From VXPQ01 sp965248175 (lineage in GTDB: Bacteria; Bacteroidota; Rhodothermia; Rhodothermales; VXPQ01): a stretch of 64,000 bases of DNA. The stretch is from positions 1,426,001 through 1,490,000 of the forward strand of contig OZ252093.1 in NCBI GenBank assembly GCA_965248175.1. Reading direction: 5' to 3'. The notes below the pieces were generated by a model. The model did not search any database and was not told the origin of the DNA. It saw only the letters and a program-made list of their open reading frames with translations. Below are positions 31,584 through 41,350 of this stretch, in pieces (the first letter of the stretch is position 1; the number at the start of each line of letters is the position of its first letter). Position numbers and translations under genes: made by a program.

Positions 31584-33152
31584 ATGCACGAACGCATCAT
31601 TATTCTGGATTTCGGGAGTCAGTATACGCAGCTCATTGCACGGCGTGTGCGCGAAGCGGGCGTGTATTCCGAAATTCACCCCTGCACCAAATCTGCGGAA
31701 GAAATCCGGGCGATGAACCCGCAAGGGATCATCCTGTCGGGAGGTCCCTGCTCCGTATTCGACGCGGGGGCGCCGCAACTGGACGCCGCCCTGCTCGAAA
31801 TGACGCGGAGCGACGGGTCGCCGACGCCGGTGCTCGGCATTTGCTACGGCCTGCAGGCCATGGCCCGCCTGTCGGGAGGGGAAGTTGCTCCGGCCGAACG
31901 CCGCGAATTCGGACGCGCCCACCTGCATATCGACGATGCGACGGGGCTCTTCCAGGGCGTGTCCGACGGCTCCATTGTCTGGATGAGCCACGGCGACCAC
32001 CTTACCCGCCTGCCGCCGAAGTATCGGGTTATCGCCCATACCGGCAATGCGCCTATTGCGGCGGTAGCGTCCGACCAGTTCCCCCACTACGGCGTGCAGT
32101 TTCATCCCGAAGTGGTGCATACCGCTGCCGGGCGCCTGCTCATCGAAAACTTTGCGATGGGCATATGCGGGTGCCGGGGGGACTGGACACGGGCCTCCTT
32201 CGTGGACGAGAAGAAGCGGGAGATCCGGGAGACGGTTGGCGATGCCCACCTGATTCTCGGCCTGTCCGGCGGCGTGGATTCGTCCGTGGCCGCCGTGTTG
32301 CTGCACGAGGCGATCGGTGACAAGCTCACCTGCATTTACGTGAACAACGGGGTGCTGCGGAAAGGCGAATGGGAGGAGGTGCAAGCCATTTTCCGGCATC
32401 ATTTCCACCTGCGCCTGAAGGCCGTTGACGCCTCCGATCTGTTTCTGGACCGTCTGGCGGGCGTCTCCGATCCGGAGACGAAGCGCAAGATCATCGGCAA
32501 TGCGTTTGTGGAAGTATTCGACCACGCAGCCCACGAAATTGCGGAAGAGGTGGGCGATAGGCCCGCATTTCTGGCCCAGGGGACCCTGTACCCGGACGTC
32601 ATCGAGAGTATTTCGTTCAAGGGGCCGTCGGCCACGATCAAAACACACCACAATGTGGGGGGCTTGCCCGAAAAACTCGACTTCGAAATGATCGAGCCTT
32701 TTCGGGAGCTCTTCAAGGACGAAGTGCGCGAGATAGGCCGCCTGCTTGGCGTCCCGGAACTTATCGTGGGGCGGCATCCCTTCCCGGGTCCCGGTCTGGC
32801 CGTGCGCATCATTGGCCCGGTGACGCGGGAATCGCTCGCCATGCTGCGCGATGCCGACGCCATTTTTATCGAGGAGCTTCGTTTGAGCGGCCTGTACGAT
32901 ACGGTATGGCAGGCCTTTGCGGTGCTGCTGCCCGTGCAGACGGTAGGGGTCATGGGTGACGAGCGGACCTACGAAAACGTGTGCGCGCTCCGGGCAGTGA
33001 CCAGCGTGGACGGCATGACGGCGGACTGGGCGCGCCTTCCGGGCGATTTTCTGGCGCATGTATCCAACCGGATCGTGAACGAGATCCCGGGGGTCAACCG
33101 GGCCGTATACGACATCAGTTCCAAACCTCCGGCAACGATCGAATGGGAGTAA
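31584..33152 (+). CDS. guaA: GMP synthase (glutamine-hydrolysing)
   Basis: A 522-residue enzyme that aminates XMP to GMP. The class I glutamine amidotransferase domain has the nucleophile C87 in GICYGLQAM and HPE in VQFHPEVVHT. The ATP pyrophosphatase domain starts at LILGLSGGVDSSVAAVLLH, and the C-terminal dimerisation domain ends SSKPPATIEWE as in the family. It overlaps the start of the next gene by 10 bp. Confidence 0.95.
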   Translation: MHERIIILDFGSQYTQLIARRVREAGVYSEIHPCTKSAEEIRAMNPQGIILSGGPCSVFDAGAPQLDAALLEMTRSDGSPTPVLGICYGLQAMARLSGGEVAPAERREFGRAHLHIDDATGLFQGVSDGSIVWMSHGDHLTRLPPKYRVIAHTGNAPIAAVASDQFPHYGVQFHPEVVHTAAGRLLIENFAMGICGCRGDWTRASFVDEKKREIRETVGDAHLILGLSGGVDSSVAAVLLHEAIGDKLTCIYVNNGVLRKGEWEEVQAIFRHHFHLRLKAVDASDLFLDRLAGVSDPETKRKIIGNAFVEVFDHAAHEIAEEVGDRPAFLAQGTLYPDVIESISFKGPSATIKTHHNVGGLPEKLDFEMIEPFRELFKDEVREIGRLLGVPELIVGRHPFPGPGLAVRIIGPVTRESLAMLRDADAIFIEELRLSGLYDTVWQAFAVLLPVQTVGVMGDERTYENVCALRAVTSVDGMTADWARLPGDFLAHVSNRIVNEIPGVNRAVYDISSKPPATIEWE

Positions 33153-34612
33153 CGAGACGATTCGCGATACAGCGCCCGGCTTATGCGTTGCCTTTTTGGG
33201 CGGCGTTGTGCGCATGTTTTGTGTTTGCGTCCGCCCCTGCGTTTGCCCAGGATGCCCAGGTTTTGGATGTGCCTGCAAATGAGGAGGCGGAACGGACATT
33301 CGAGGATGCCGTCGAGGCGTTCGAACAGGGCGAATATGCCATGGCCGGCCGGCTGTTCGGCATCGTCCGATCGGCGTACGACCTGCACCGGAAAACCACG
33401 GCAGCCTTGCTCATGGAAGCGAAATCGCTTTACCGGGAGGGGCGTTTCGAAGAGGCCGCGGAGCGCACCCGCTTCCTCGAGTCGGAATTTCCGTCGAGCA
33501 GCTATGTCGAAGCAGCCCGGAGTCTCCGGGAGATGGCCGAAGAGGGGTTGGAACGCGGCATTCCGCTGCCGCGCGATCTGGGTATTCTTTTGCCGCTGGA
33601 CGGCAATGATGCGCCGCTTGCACAGGCCCTTTTTACCGGGGTGCGTGTAGCCGTGGACGAACATAACGAGCAGCATCCCGATCGTCCCGTGCGCATGATT
33701 TTCCGAAACACGGGGGTCGATTCGGCCCGCGCCGCCGGGGCCGTGGAGGAACTGGCCCTTCTCGGCGTGCAGGCGATCATCGGTCCGCTCTACAGCGGGG
33801 AGGCGATGGCTTCTGCCGAGGCGGCCGAGCAGGCCGAGGTGGTGCTGGTTGCGCCTCTTGCCACCGACGATAGCGTGTCGATCGGGAAACGCTATGTTTT
33901 TCAGGCGAACCCCACCATCGTCATGCGCGGGCGGCTCATGGCCCGGTTTGCTGCAAGGAGCCTGCGGCTGGATGATTTCGGGGTGATCGCCGAACGGGAC
34001 CGCGACGGTATCAGCGAACGTATGGCGCAGGGTTTCCTCGAGGAGGCCGTGCTGGAGGGAAAGACCGTGCGGTACGACACGTTGCTGGCCTCGCAAACGG
34101 CCTGGAGCCGTTTGTCCGAAACGCTGGCCCGGAACACTATTCTCAATGCACGCGCCGTCTATATGCCGATCGTATCGGGGGAGAGCGTAGCTCGCATCGA
34201 TGCAGCCATGGCGAGTTTAGACAATATGGGTCTCGCCGATCGGATCCGCGTACTGGGAAACGGGGATTGGCGGCTTGCTCCGAATGCGATACGGGCTTCC
34301 CGGTATGCCACGACCTACGCCGACGATTTTTACGTAGAGGCGGATGATCCTGCCGTGCAGGCATTTGCGGAGCGGTATCGCGAGCTTGCAGATGCAGAGC
34401 CGGAAAGCCGCCTTGCGATCACCGGGTACGATGTGGCCCGCTTTCTGCTTCCGCTCCTCGTGGACGATGCCGAAGAGGCGCTTGCGGATCGCGTACGTAC
34501 GGCCCCGCTCCGGGAAGGACTGGGTACGCGCATCGACTTTGAGGGGGGCAACGTGAACGCAGCCATGTTCTATTTCAGGTATCAGGACGGCATGGTGCGG
34601 CGGCTGCGATAG
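33143..34612 (+). CDS. Periplasmic LpoA-like protein (TPR plus type I solute-binding fold)
   Basis: A 489-residue exported protein: signal peptide ending SAPAFA at about 35; helical TPR-like region (about 42-130; repeated AxxxFEQGEYAMAGRLF and SLYREGRFEEAAERTRF); then a Peripla_BP_6 lobe pair starting at ILLPLDGNDAPLAQALFTGV. The same architecture is seen in penicillin-binding protein activators (LpoA), although amino-acid ABC receptors share the fold. No lipobox is seen. Being next to bamD supports an envelope role. The ATG at 33143 lies inside the guaA 3' end. Confidence 0.7.
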   Translation: MGVTRRFAIQRPAYALPFWAALCACFVFASAPAFAQDAQVLDVPANEEAERTFEDAVEAFEQGEYAMAGRLFGIVRSAYDLHRKTTAALLMEAKSLYREGRFEEAAERTRFLESEFPSSSYVEAARSLREMAEEGLERGIPLPRDLGILLPLDGNDAPLAQALFTGVRVAVDEHNEQHPDRPVRMIFRNTGVDSARAAGAVEELALLGVQAIIGPLYSGEAMASAEAAEQAEVVLVAPLATDDSVSIGKRYVFQANPTIVMRGRLMARFAARSLRLDDFGVIAERDRDGISERMAQGFLEEAVLEGKTVRYDTLLASQTAWSRLSETLARNTILNARAVYMPIVSGESVARIDAAMASLDNMGLADRIRVLGNGDWRLAPNAIRASRYATTYADDFYVEADDPAVQAFAERYRELADAEPESRLAITGYDVARFLLPLLVDDAEEALADRVRTAPLREGLGTRIDFEGGNVNAAMFYFRYQDGMVRRLR

Positions 34613-34756
34613 GCGCCGGGCTAAACTCCGGGCTCGCGCTGTGCGCCGGATGACAGGAACAGCAGGGGCGGGCGGAGGTACATACTCTCAGTCTTTTCTT
34701 TCCCGTCGCGTTTCGCGCGCTTCCCTTGTTTCCGGGTAGTATTCACGCCGCTGGTT

Positions 34757-35572
34757 ATGTCCTGGTCCTTGCGTTCGTTTCTTCCTGTCGTATTGTTATT
34801 TGCAGCGATCGCGCTGTCCGCCTGCGCCGGCGCCGGGCGCATCCGGTACGATTCCCCTGAAGACGCCTATACAAAGGGCTTGCGCCTGTTTGAGGCAGAG
34901 AGGTACGATCGGGCCGTTCCGTTTTTTCAGGGCGTTTTCGATTACGGGCGGACCTCTGAGGTGGCCGCCGATGCGCAACTCCACCTTGCGCGGGCTCATT
35001 TTGAAAGCGGCGATTATATTCTGGCCGCCTCCGAGTACTCGCGATTCGTGAACACCTACCGGACCAACGAAAATGTGGAGGCGGCTATGTTCGAGCGGGC
35101 TGTTGCGTACTATCATCTATCTCCGCAGTACGATCTCGATCAAACCAATACCCGTCAGGCGATCACGTACCTGCAGCTGTTTCTGGACCGGTTTCCCGAT
35201 TCCGACCTGAAGGAAGAGGCGGAAGATCACCTGAGGACCTTGCGGGAGAAACTGGCGCAGAAGGGGTACGAGTCGGCGGGCTTGTACGAACGCCGGGGCA
35301 TCTATGAGGCGGCGGCGCTTTCGTATGAGCGGGTCTTCGATACGTATCCGGATACCCAGTGGGCCGACGATGCGCTGCTGGGCGCGATGCGCTCGTATAT
35401 CTCCTTCTCCGATTTGAGCATCGAGTCGCGCCAGCCCGAGCGGCTCCAGTTGGCGATCGACAATTACACCCGGCTCATCGAACTTTTCCGCGACAGTCCG
35501 CTTGCGAAGGAAGCGGAGGCACTCTACGACGTGGCTTCCGGGCGGCTTGCCGAACTTGCAAGTAGCAATTGA
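34757..35572 (+). CDS. bamD: BamD outer-membrane assembly lipoprotein
   Basis: A 271-residue lipoprotein with a lipobox LSAC (C23) and five TPR units: SPEDAYTKGLRLFEAERYDR, then AQLHLARAHFESGDY, ERAVAYYHLSPQYDLDQTNT, a LFLDRFPDSDLKEEAEDH segment and YERRGIYEAAALSYERV. This is the YfiO/BamD pattern. It works with BamA in inserting beta-barrel proteins such as the TonB receptor above. It starts 144 bp after the previous gene, so it probably has its own promoter, and is followed closely by nadD. Confidence 0.88.
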   Translation: MSWSLRSFLPVVLLFAAIALSACAGAGRIRYDSPEDAYTKGLRLFEAERYDRAVPFFQGVFDYGRTSEVAADAQLHLARAHFESGDYILAASEYSRFVNTYRTNENVEAAMFERAVAYYHLSPQYDLDQTNTRQAITYLQLFLDRFPDSDLKEEAEDHLRTLREKLAQKGYESAGLYERRGIYEAAALSYERVFDTYPDTQWADDALLGAMRSYISFSDLSIESRQPERLQLAIDNYTRLIELFRDSPLAKEAEALYDVASGRLAELASSN

Positions 35573-35579
35573 GCGTTAC

Positions 35580-36188
35580 GTGGCCGGATCCGCAACGGAA
35601 AGCGTGCTGCGCATCGGTGTCTTCGGGGGAACCTTCAATCCGCCGCACATGGGGCATCTTCTCCTGACGGGGATGGTGCGCGAGCGATTCGGTCTGGATC
35701 GCGTTCTCTGGATTCCGAACAGCCGTTCTCCTTTCAAAACCGGCGAGGAGTTGGCTGAGGCCGCTGACCGCCTTGCAATGATTCGCGCCGCCACGGAGGG
35801 AGATGCCGCCTTTTCGGTCTCGGAAATCGAAATATGGCAAAGGGGCGCCTCGTATACGGTAGATACGCTGCGAAAGTTACGGGAAGAGCATCCCGACGCG
35901 GCCTTTCGCCTGATTGTAGGCAGCGATCAATGGTCCGAATTTTCCCGGTGGCGCGAGCCGGAAGAGATAGTGCGCCGCGCGCCGCTCATCGTGTTTCCGC
36001 GCGCCGGGTACGAGCGGGCGGCGGTCCCGGCAGGGTTCGAGAAGTACGTGGAATTTGCCGATACGCCCCTCATCGACCTGTCCAGTACGGACATACGGGA
36101 ACGCATCCGGGCCGGGCGGTCTGTCCGGTACATGGCGCCCCCTGCGGTGCTCGAGATTATAGAGGAACGGGGATTGTATCGCCGATAG
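35580..36188 (+). CDS. nadD: Nicotinate-nucleotide adenylyltransferase
   Basis: A 202-residue (from GTG 35580) nucleotidyltransferase making nicotinic acid adenine dinucleotide. The fingerprint is intact: GVFGGTFNPPHMGH with HxGH at 23-26, IPNSRSPFK, FRLIVGSDQWSEFSRW, and the LSSTDIRERIRAGRSVRY ATP-binding motif. No ATG is available; GTG at 35580 (7 bp after the bamD stop) or GTG at 35604 are the likely starts. Confidence 0.92.
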   Translation: MAGSATESVLRIGVFGGTFNPPHMGHLLLTGMVRERFGLDRVLWIPNSRSPFKTGEELAEAADRLAMIRAATEGDAAFSVSEIEIWQRGASYTVDTLRKLREEHPDAAFRLIVGSDQWSEFSRWREPEEIVRRAPLIVFPRAGYERAAVPAGFEKYVEFADTPLIDLSSTDIRERIRAGRSVRYMAPPAVLEIIEERGLYRR

Positions 36189-36279
36189 GGAGGGGGGCGA
36201 AACCCTGCCCCGGCTTTCCTGCGTATGATGCTCCGGTACCGTATTTCTTTTTACCATACCATTGTAAACCAACAGCATT

Positions 36280-36864
36280 ATGGCGCTTACCTACTCGCTC
36301 ATGAAGGACCTCGGATCGGCGGCTCCGTCCTTCGATCTGCCCGTCGCGAATCCCTCCGCAGACGGTCTTGCCGGCGATCACCGGATCCTCGACGATTACG
36401 ACGCTGCGGCGCTTGTCGTCGTGTTTACCTGTAACCATTGCCCGTTCGCGAAACATGTGGAGGACGCGCTGATCCGGTCTGCCGCCGCCTGGGCCGCGCA
36501 AGACGTACAGTTCGTACTCGTCAACGCGAACGACGCCGAGGGATACCCGGAAGACTCGTTCGATGCGATGGCGGCGCGGGCTGCCGCAAAGGGCTATCCG
36601 TTTCCCTATCTGTACGACGAATCGCAGGAGGTCGCCAAAGCGTACGGCGCCGTATGCACGCCCGATCTGTTCGTGTTCGACCGGGACAAGAAACTGGTCT
36701 ACCGGGGGCGCTACGACGAAACCCGCCCCGGCATGGGCGTTGCGACGGGCAAGGATCTGCACGATGCGCTCGACCTTTTGCTTGCGTTTGGGGAGGTCCT
36801 GGCCGAGCAGGTTCCTTCCATAGGGTGCAACATCAAGTGGAAACCGGGCAACGAGCCTGCCTGA
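36280..36864 (+). CDS. Thioredoxin-fold (redoxin/AhpC-TSA-like) protein
   Basis: A 194-residue cytoplasmic protein with a peroxiredoxin-like fold: GSAAPSFDLPVAN, VVVFTCNHCPFAKHVEDALI (CxxC as CNHC), VNANDAEGYPEDSFDAM, and PYLYDESQEVAKAYGAVCTP with the cis-Pro region and a further Cys. No signal peptide. Proteins of this type are annotated as thioredoxin family and may reduce peroxides; with bacillithiol made by this cell, the reductant could be bacillithiol. The specific reaction is unknown. Confidence 0.8.
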   Translation: MALTYSLMKDLGSAAPSFDLPVANPSADGLAGDHRILDDYDAAALVVVFTCNHCPFAKHVEDALIRSAAAWAAQDVQFVLVNANDAEGYPEDSFDAMAARAAAKGYPFPYLYDESQEVAKAYGAVCTPDLFVFDRDKKLVYRGRYDETRPGMGVATGKDLHDALDLLLAFGEVLAEQVPSIGCNIKWKPGNEPA

Positions 36865-36894
36865 TCGTTCGCCTCCGTATCCCTCGGTGATTCT

Positions 36895-38316
36895 GTGGAT
36901 TGGATTGTCCTTTTACCCCCCGTCATTGCTATTTCCCTGGCGTTGTGGAGCCGGCGGGTGTACCTGTCCCTGCTGGCCGGACTGTGGGTCGGTACTATTA
37001 TTCTTGCGGGGGGGGATCCGGTACGCGGATTGGGCGAACTGGTGGCACAGTTGGTGGCCGTTTTCGAGGATGCGGGCAATACCCGGATCATCTTTTTCTG
37101 CATGCTCGTGGGCGGCCTGATCGCGCTAATGCAGGCGTCCGGCGGCGTGCATGGCTTTGTGGAATGGGCGCAGCGCCGGGGATGGGGAACGTCGCGGAAG
37201 GGCGCCGAACTTATGGCCTGGGCCGTTGGAATGGTCGTGTTCGTGGAGTCGAACATTACCTCCCTGACGGTCGGCGCGGTCAGCCGGCCCCTGTTCGATA
37301 AACTGAAACTGCCCCGGGAAAAGCTTGCCTATTACTGCGACGCCACGAGTGCGCCGGTATGCATGTCTATTCCCCTGAACGGTTGGGGGGCGTATTTGCT
37401 CGGCCTGTTGGCGGCGCAGGGGATCTCGAACGGCGCCGTGCCTTTGCTGGCCCAGTCTCTGCTGTTTAATTTTTTCAGCATAGGGGCCATCGTTTTTGCT
37501 CTGGTGCTGGCTTTGACGGGATGGGGGTTCGGTCCAATGAAGCGGGCGGAGGTGCGGGCGGCGCAGACGGGAGCGCTGACCCGGCCCGGGTCGAAGCCGC
37601 TCATCGCCGACGAGCTGGCGGGCATAGAACCCGTACCGCACGCGCCCCGGCATGTGCGCGACCTGATGATTCCTCTTGCCGTCATGGTGGGGATGATTTT
37701 CGTGGGGCTGTACGTGACGGGCAGCGGGAATATCATGGAGGGGAGCGGCTCGACGGCGGTGTTGTGGGCTGTGGGATCCGCTGTAGCAGTGGCCATTATC
37801 CTGTATGCCTTGCCCCGGCGCGGCCGCCCGGTGATGACCATCGGAGATTCGATGGATCAGGTGTTGAAGGGGTCTTCCGGGTTGTTCGGTGTGTCCTTTC
37901 TGGTCGTGTTGGCCTTCGCGTTGGGGCGTGTAGCCCGCGAAATGGAAATGGGGCCGTATGTGGTGGGCCTGCTGGATGCCGGCGGACCGGTCTGGTGGAT
38001 GCCCGCCGCCGTGTTTCTGATCGGGGGCTTCGTCTCGTTCGCGTTGGGTTCTTCCTGGACGGCGTTCGCCGTGCTGTTGCCTATCGCGCTTCCGCTGGCG
38101 GAGGGGGCTGGCGTGCCTGCCCCGCTTATGCTGGGGGCAGTGCTTTCCGGGGGCGTTTTCGGCGATCATGCCTCTCCGCTCTCCGACACGTCCATCATTT
38201 CGTCGATGTCGGCGGCATGCGACCACGTTGACCACGTGAATTCGCAGATGCCCTATGCGCTCACAGTGGCTGGAGGGGCACTGCTCGCATATGTCGTGGC
38301 GGGGTTGTCGATGTAA
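36895..38316 (+). CDS. Na+/H+ antiporter of the NhaC family
   Basis: A 473-residue inner-membrane protein with about eleven hydrophobic helices. Family landmarks: VVFVESNITSLTVGAVSRPL, ATSAPVCMSIPLNGWGAYLL, LGSSWTAFAVLLPIALPL and VFGDHASPLSDTSIISSMSA with the conserved Asp-His-Ser cluster near the C-terminus. It would exchange sodium for protons (some relatives carry organic acids). Starts at GTG 36895. It contains an eight-G run near 37009-37016 but stays in frame. Its last 64 bp overlap the 3' end of glgP on the other strand. Confidence 0.85.
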   Translation: MDWIVLLPPVIAISLALWSRRVYLSLLAGLWVGTIILAGGDPVRGLGELVAQLVAVFEDAGNTRIIFFCMLVGGLIALMQASGGVHGFVEWAQRRGWGTSRKGAELMAWAVGMVVFVESNITSLTVGAVSRPLFDKLKLPREKLAYYCDATSAPVCMSIPLNGWGAYLLGLLAAQGISNGAVPLLAQSLLFNFFSIGAIVFALVLALTGWGFGPMKRAEVRAAQTGALTRPGSKPLIADELAGIEPVPHAPRHVRDLMIPLAVMVGMIFVGLYVTGSGNIMEGSGSTAVLWAVGSAVAVAIILYALPRRGRPVMTIGDSMDQVLKGSSGLFGVSFLVVLAFALGRVAREMEMGPYVVGLLDAGGPVWWMPAAVFLIGGFVSFALGSSWTAFAVLLPIALPLAEGAGVPAPLMLGAVLSGGVFGDHASPLSDTSIISSMSAACDHVDHVNSQMPYALTVAGGALLAYVVAGLSM

Positions 38317-40373
38317 GGGGAATCGCTATCCGATTCATCCGTTACGCGGTACATGCTCTCGGCGTATTCCTTCACCATGCGTGTTGCGGAGAAGCGGGGC
38401 GTCAGTTCCGCTATGGCGGCGCGCATGCGCCCTATCCACTGCGTCGGGATACCGCGCTCGTCCCGTTCGTAGAACGTCGGGAGCACCCCCTGCTCGAGTT
38501 GCCGGTAGAGACTTTCTGCGTCGCGGCGGTCCGGCTCGGCCTCGTCGAAGCTGCCGTCGGCGTATCCATGGCCGATGGCCCAGCCGTTTTCGCCGTTATA
38601 TCCTTCCGGCCACCACCCGTCGAGTACGGACAGATTCAGCCCGCCGTGCACGGCGATTTTCTGTCCGCTCGTGCCGCTGGCCTCCATGGGGCTCCTCGGA
38701 TTGTTGAGCCATACGTCGCAGCCGGATGTCAGCATGCGGCCTATCTGCATATTGTAATTTTCGAGAAACACGATGCGCCCTTGCAATCCGGGCCGTTGGG
38801 CTGCCTCCAGGATTTGCCGGATGAATTGTTTGCCTTCTTCGTCTTCCGGGTGTGATTTGCCGGCGTAGATGATCTGTATCGGGCGATCCGGGTTATTGAA
38901 CAGGGAGATGGTCCGTTCTATGTCCGTGAACAGGAGCGGTGCGCGCTTGTACGTGGCGAAGCGGCGGGCGAAGCCGAGTGTCAGCGCGTCGGGATCGAGT
39001 TCGCAGGAGATGGACAGGGATTGTTTTTCGGTGTGCTCCGCAGCGAAGCGGATCAGTTGCCGCCGCAGTTCGTTGCGGTATTCCCACAGTATCTCGTCGG
39101 GAATGTCATCGATGCCTCGCCAGAAGTGCAGGTCGTCGACATGTTTTTTCCAGTCCCCGAGTTTTTCGTTGAGGAAGGCGCGCGCGATCGGGGCTGCCCA
39201 GGTGGCGACATGAATCCCGTTCGTGATAGCGCCGATAGGCACATCCTGTACGCGCCGGTCCGGGAACATGGGATGCCATTGCCGCTGCGCCACGTGCCCG
39301 TTGCGCTGCGAAACGCCGTTGGCGCACCGCGACATGTTCAGCCCCAGTACGGTCATCGTGAACCATTCTCCGGAGTTATCCGGGTCTACCCGTCCATAGG
39401 CCATGAGGTCGCGTTCGCTGTGCCCCAGTTCGTCCCGGAGGGCGCTCATTTCGTTAAGAAACATGCCGGGGTCGAACCGGTCGTGCCCGGCGAGAACCGG
39501 TGTGTGCGTAGTGAACACGCACTGGCCGCGTACAGTGCGTACGGCTTCCTCCCGACTTTTACTTAGGTCCAGTTGTTCGCGGAGCAGTTCGAGGGACAGG
39601 AAGGCGCAATGCCCTTCGTTCATATGGTATACGTCCGTTTCCACCCCGAGGGCGCGCAACAGCCGGATGCCTCCGACGCCGAGGACGATTTCCTGCTGGA
39701 GCCGTGTCCGACGCCCCCCCTGGTACAATCGAGTGGTGATATTCCGAAACTCCTCCGGATTGTCCTCGATGTGGGTGTCGAGCAGGTACAGAGTCGTGCG
39801 GCCAACCTGGGCCCGCCATGCCTGTATGCGTATGGGCTGGTTGCCGAAGTGGACGGTGACCAGACAAGGATTCCCATCCTCCCCGCGAACGAGTTCAAGC
39901 GGGTGGTTTTCCGGATCGATCGCGGGATACCGTTCCTGTTGCCAGCCGTCTTCGGTGAAGTGCTGCTCGAAGTAGCCTTGCTTCAGAAAGAGGCCGATCG
40001 CCGTGAAGGGAATGCAGAGGTCCGAGGCCGCTTTCGTATGGTCGCCGGCCAGTATGCCCAGTCCGCCCGCATAGATCGGCAGGCTTTCGTGGATGCCGAA
40101 CTCCATGCAGAAGTAGCTGGTCCGGGGGGCATGCGGGACAGGGCAAGGCGCTTCGAGGTACGCGGTCATCGCGGCATGCGCCGTGTCTATGTCGCTCGCA
40201 AGGCTGTCCTCGAACGTTGTCTCCGGGGAAAGCGTTTGCAGTACGGCGACCGGGTTGTTTCCGGCGTTCCGGAACGTCATTCGATCCAGGCGTTCGAAGA
40301 GATCAAGGACTTCGGGATTCCAACTCCACCAGAGATTTTCTGCGAGCGCTCCGAGTTTTTCGTACGTATTCAT
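38253..40373 (-). CDS. glgP: Alpha-glucan (glycogen/maltodextrin) phosphorylase, short GT35 type
   Basis: A 706-residue PLP enzyme releasing glucose 1-phosphate from alpha-glucans. Landmarks: LAENLWWSWNPEVLDLFERL, CMEFGIHESLPIYAGGLGIL, a YHMNEGHCAFLSLELLRE segment, FTTHTPVLAGHDRF, NGIHVATWAAP, FARRFATYKRAPLL and the substrate/PLP loop MEASGTSGQKIAVHGGLNLS. This is the shorter archaeal/bacterial type. The start at 40373 (MNTYEKLG) is preferred over an upstream in-frame start at 40418. It is divergent from prmC with 58 bp between. The last 21 codons overlap nhaC in antisense. Confidence 0.92.
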   Translation of the reverse strand: MNTYEKLGALAENLWWSWNPEVLDLFERLDRMTFRNAGNNPVAVLQTLSPETTFEDSLASDIDTAHAAMTAYLEAPCPVPHAPRTSYFCMEFGIHESLPIYAGGLGILAGDHTKAASDLCIPFTAIGLFLKQGYFEQHFTEDGWQQERYPAIDPENHPLELVRGEDGNPCLVTVHFGNQPIRIQAWRAQVGRTTLYLLDTHIEDNPEEFRNITTRLYQGGRRTRLQQEIVLGVGGIRLLRALGVETDVYHMNEGHCAFLSLELLREQLDLSKSREEAVRTVRGQCVFTTHTPVLAGHDRFDPGMFLNEMSALRDELGHSERDLMAYGRVDPDNSGEWFTMTVLGLNMSRCANGVSQRNGHVAQRQWHPMFPDRRVQDVPIGAITNGIHVATWAAPIARAFLNEKLGDWKKHVDDLHFWRGIDDIPDEILWEYRNELRRQLIRFAAEHTEKQSLSISCELDPDALTLGFARRFATYKRAPLLFTDIERTISLFNNPDRPIQIIYAGKSHPEDEEGKQFIRQILEAAQRPGLQGRIVFLENYNMQIGRMLTSGCDVWLNNPRSPMEASGTSGQKIAVHGGLNLSVLDGWWPEGYNGENGWAIGHGYADGSFDEAEPDRRDAESLYRQLEQGVLPTFYERDERGIPTQWIGRMRAAIAELTPRFSATRMVKEYAESMYRVTDESDSDSPYIDNPATTYASSAPPATVSA

Positions 40374-40431
40374 AAAACAGGGATCGGTTCGATGGTTCGT
40401 GCCGCAATCTGCAAACACGGCTTAAATATAA

Positions 40432-41310
40432 ATGGGTTCGGGTGAAAAGAACGGGGGTTTTGTGGGGATTCTTTTGGAAGACTCCCTGCAACGGCTGGTT
40501 GCCGCAGGGATCGACGATCCGCGCCGGAGCGCGGAATGGCTCTTGTGCGAGGCCCTGGCGACATCCCGCGCCGGGTTATACGTAGCATCCCGGGAGCGGA
40601 TCGAACCGGAAGCGGCGATGCGCTTCGGCGAGATGCTGGCGCGCCGGTTGCAGCGCGAGCCCGTCCAGTATATCCTCGGATATACGGACTTCATGGGGCT
40701 CCGGATGACCGTTACGCCCGATGTGCTCATTCCACGGCCCGAAACCGAGGAAGTGGCAGAGGCGGCGCTGGCGTGTCTCGATGCACGCATGGCTCCGGTC
40801 GTACTCGATGCCGGCACGGGAAGCGGCTGCATCGCGCTGGCCATAAAAACAACCCGGCCCGATGCCGATGTCTATGCGTGCGACGTGTCGGGGGCGGCGC
40901 TTGCAGTGGCCCGGCGCAATGCGGCTGCGCACGATCTGGCCATTACGTGGATCGAGGCCGATATGTTGAGGGAGGATTTTTCGGACAAGGTTCCTGCCGG
41001 GATTGATCTGCTCGTTTCCAATCCGCCGTACGTGCCGGAGGAAGAAATCCCGGATTTGCCGGAAGAAGTGCGCAGTTGGGAGCCGTGTGCGGCGCTGATT
41101 GCGCCCGGCGATCCGCTCGTTTTTTACCGGCGGCTGGCGCAACATGGCCTGCGCATGATCCGGGAGGGAGGCTGGATCGTGTTGGAGACGCATGCGGACT
41201 ACGGCACGGCAGCACGGTGCGTACTGGAAGAAGCAGGGTACGCGGAGGTTTGCCTCAAGAAGGATATGGCCGGACGGGACCGGATCGTGATGGGGCGGTG
41301 GCAGGGGTAA
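40432..41310 (+). CDS. prmC: Release-factor glutamine methyltransferase PrmC
   Basis: A 292-residue SAM enzyme that methylates the GGQ glutamine of peptide release factors. An N-terminal helical domain (RSAEWLLCEALATSRAGLY, REPVQYILGYTDFMGL) is followed by the Rossmann domain with LDAGTGSGCIALAIK and the catalytic VSNPPYVPEEEI. Starts at an ATG 58 bp from the divergent glgP start. Confidence 0.92.
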   Translation: MGSGEKNGGFVGILLEDSLQRLVAAGIDDPRRSAEWLLCEALATSRAGLYVASRERIEPEAAMRFGEMLARRLQREPVQYILGYTDFMGLRMTVTPDVLIPRPETEEVAEAALACLDARMAPVVLDAGTGSGCIALAIKTTRPDADVYACDVSGAALAVARRNAAAHDLAITWIEADMLREDFSDKVPAGIDLLVSNPPYVPEEEIPDLPEEVRSWEPCAALIAPGDPLVFYRRLAQHGLRMIREGGWIVLETHADYGTAARCVLEEAGYAEVCLKKDMAGRDRIVMGRWQG

Positions 41311-41350
41311 AAATCGGGTAGGCCTGACCGACAGGAACCGTCCCGTACGG

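Noticed and set aside
36895..38316. Treating the G8 tract in nhaC as a frameshift
   Set aside because: The frame is continuous and the protein has full length with all family motifs.
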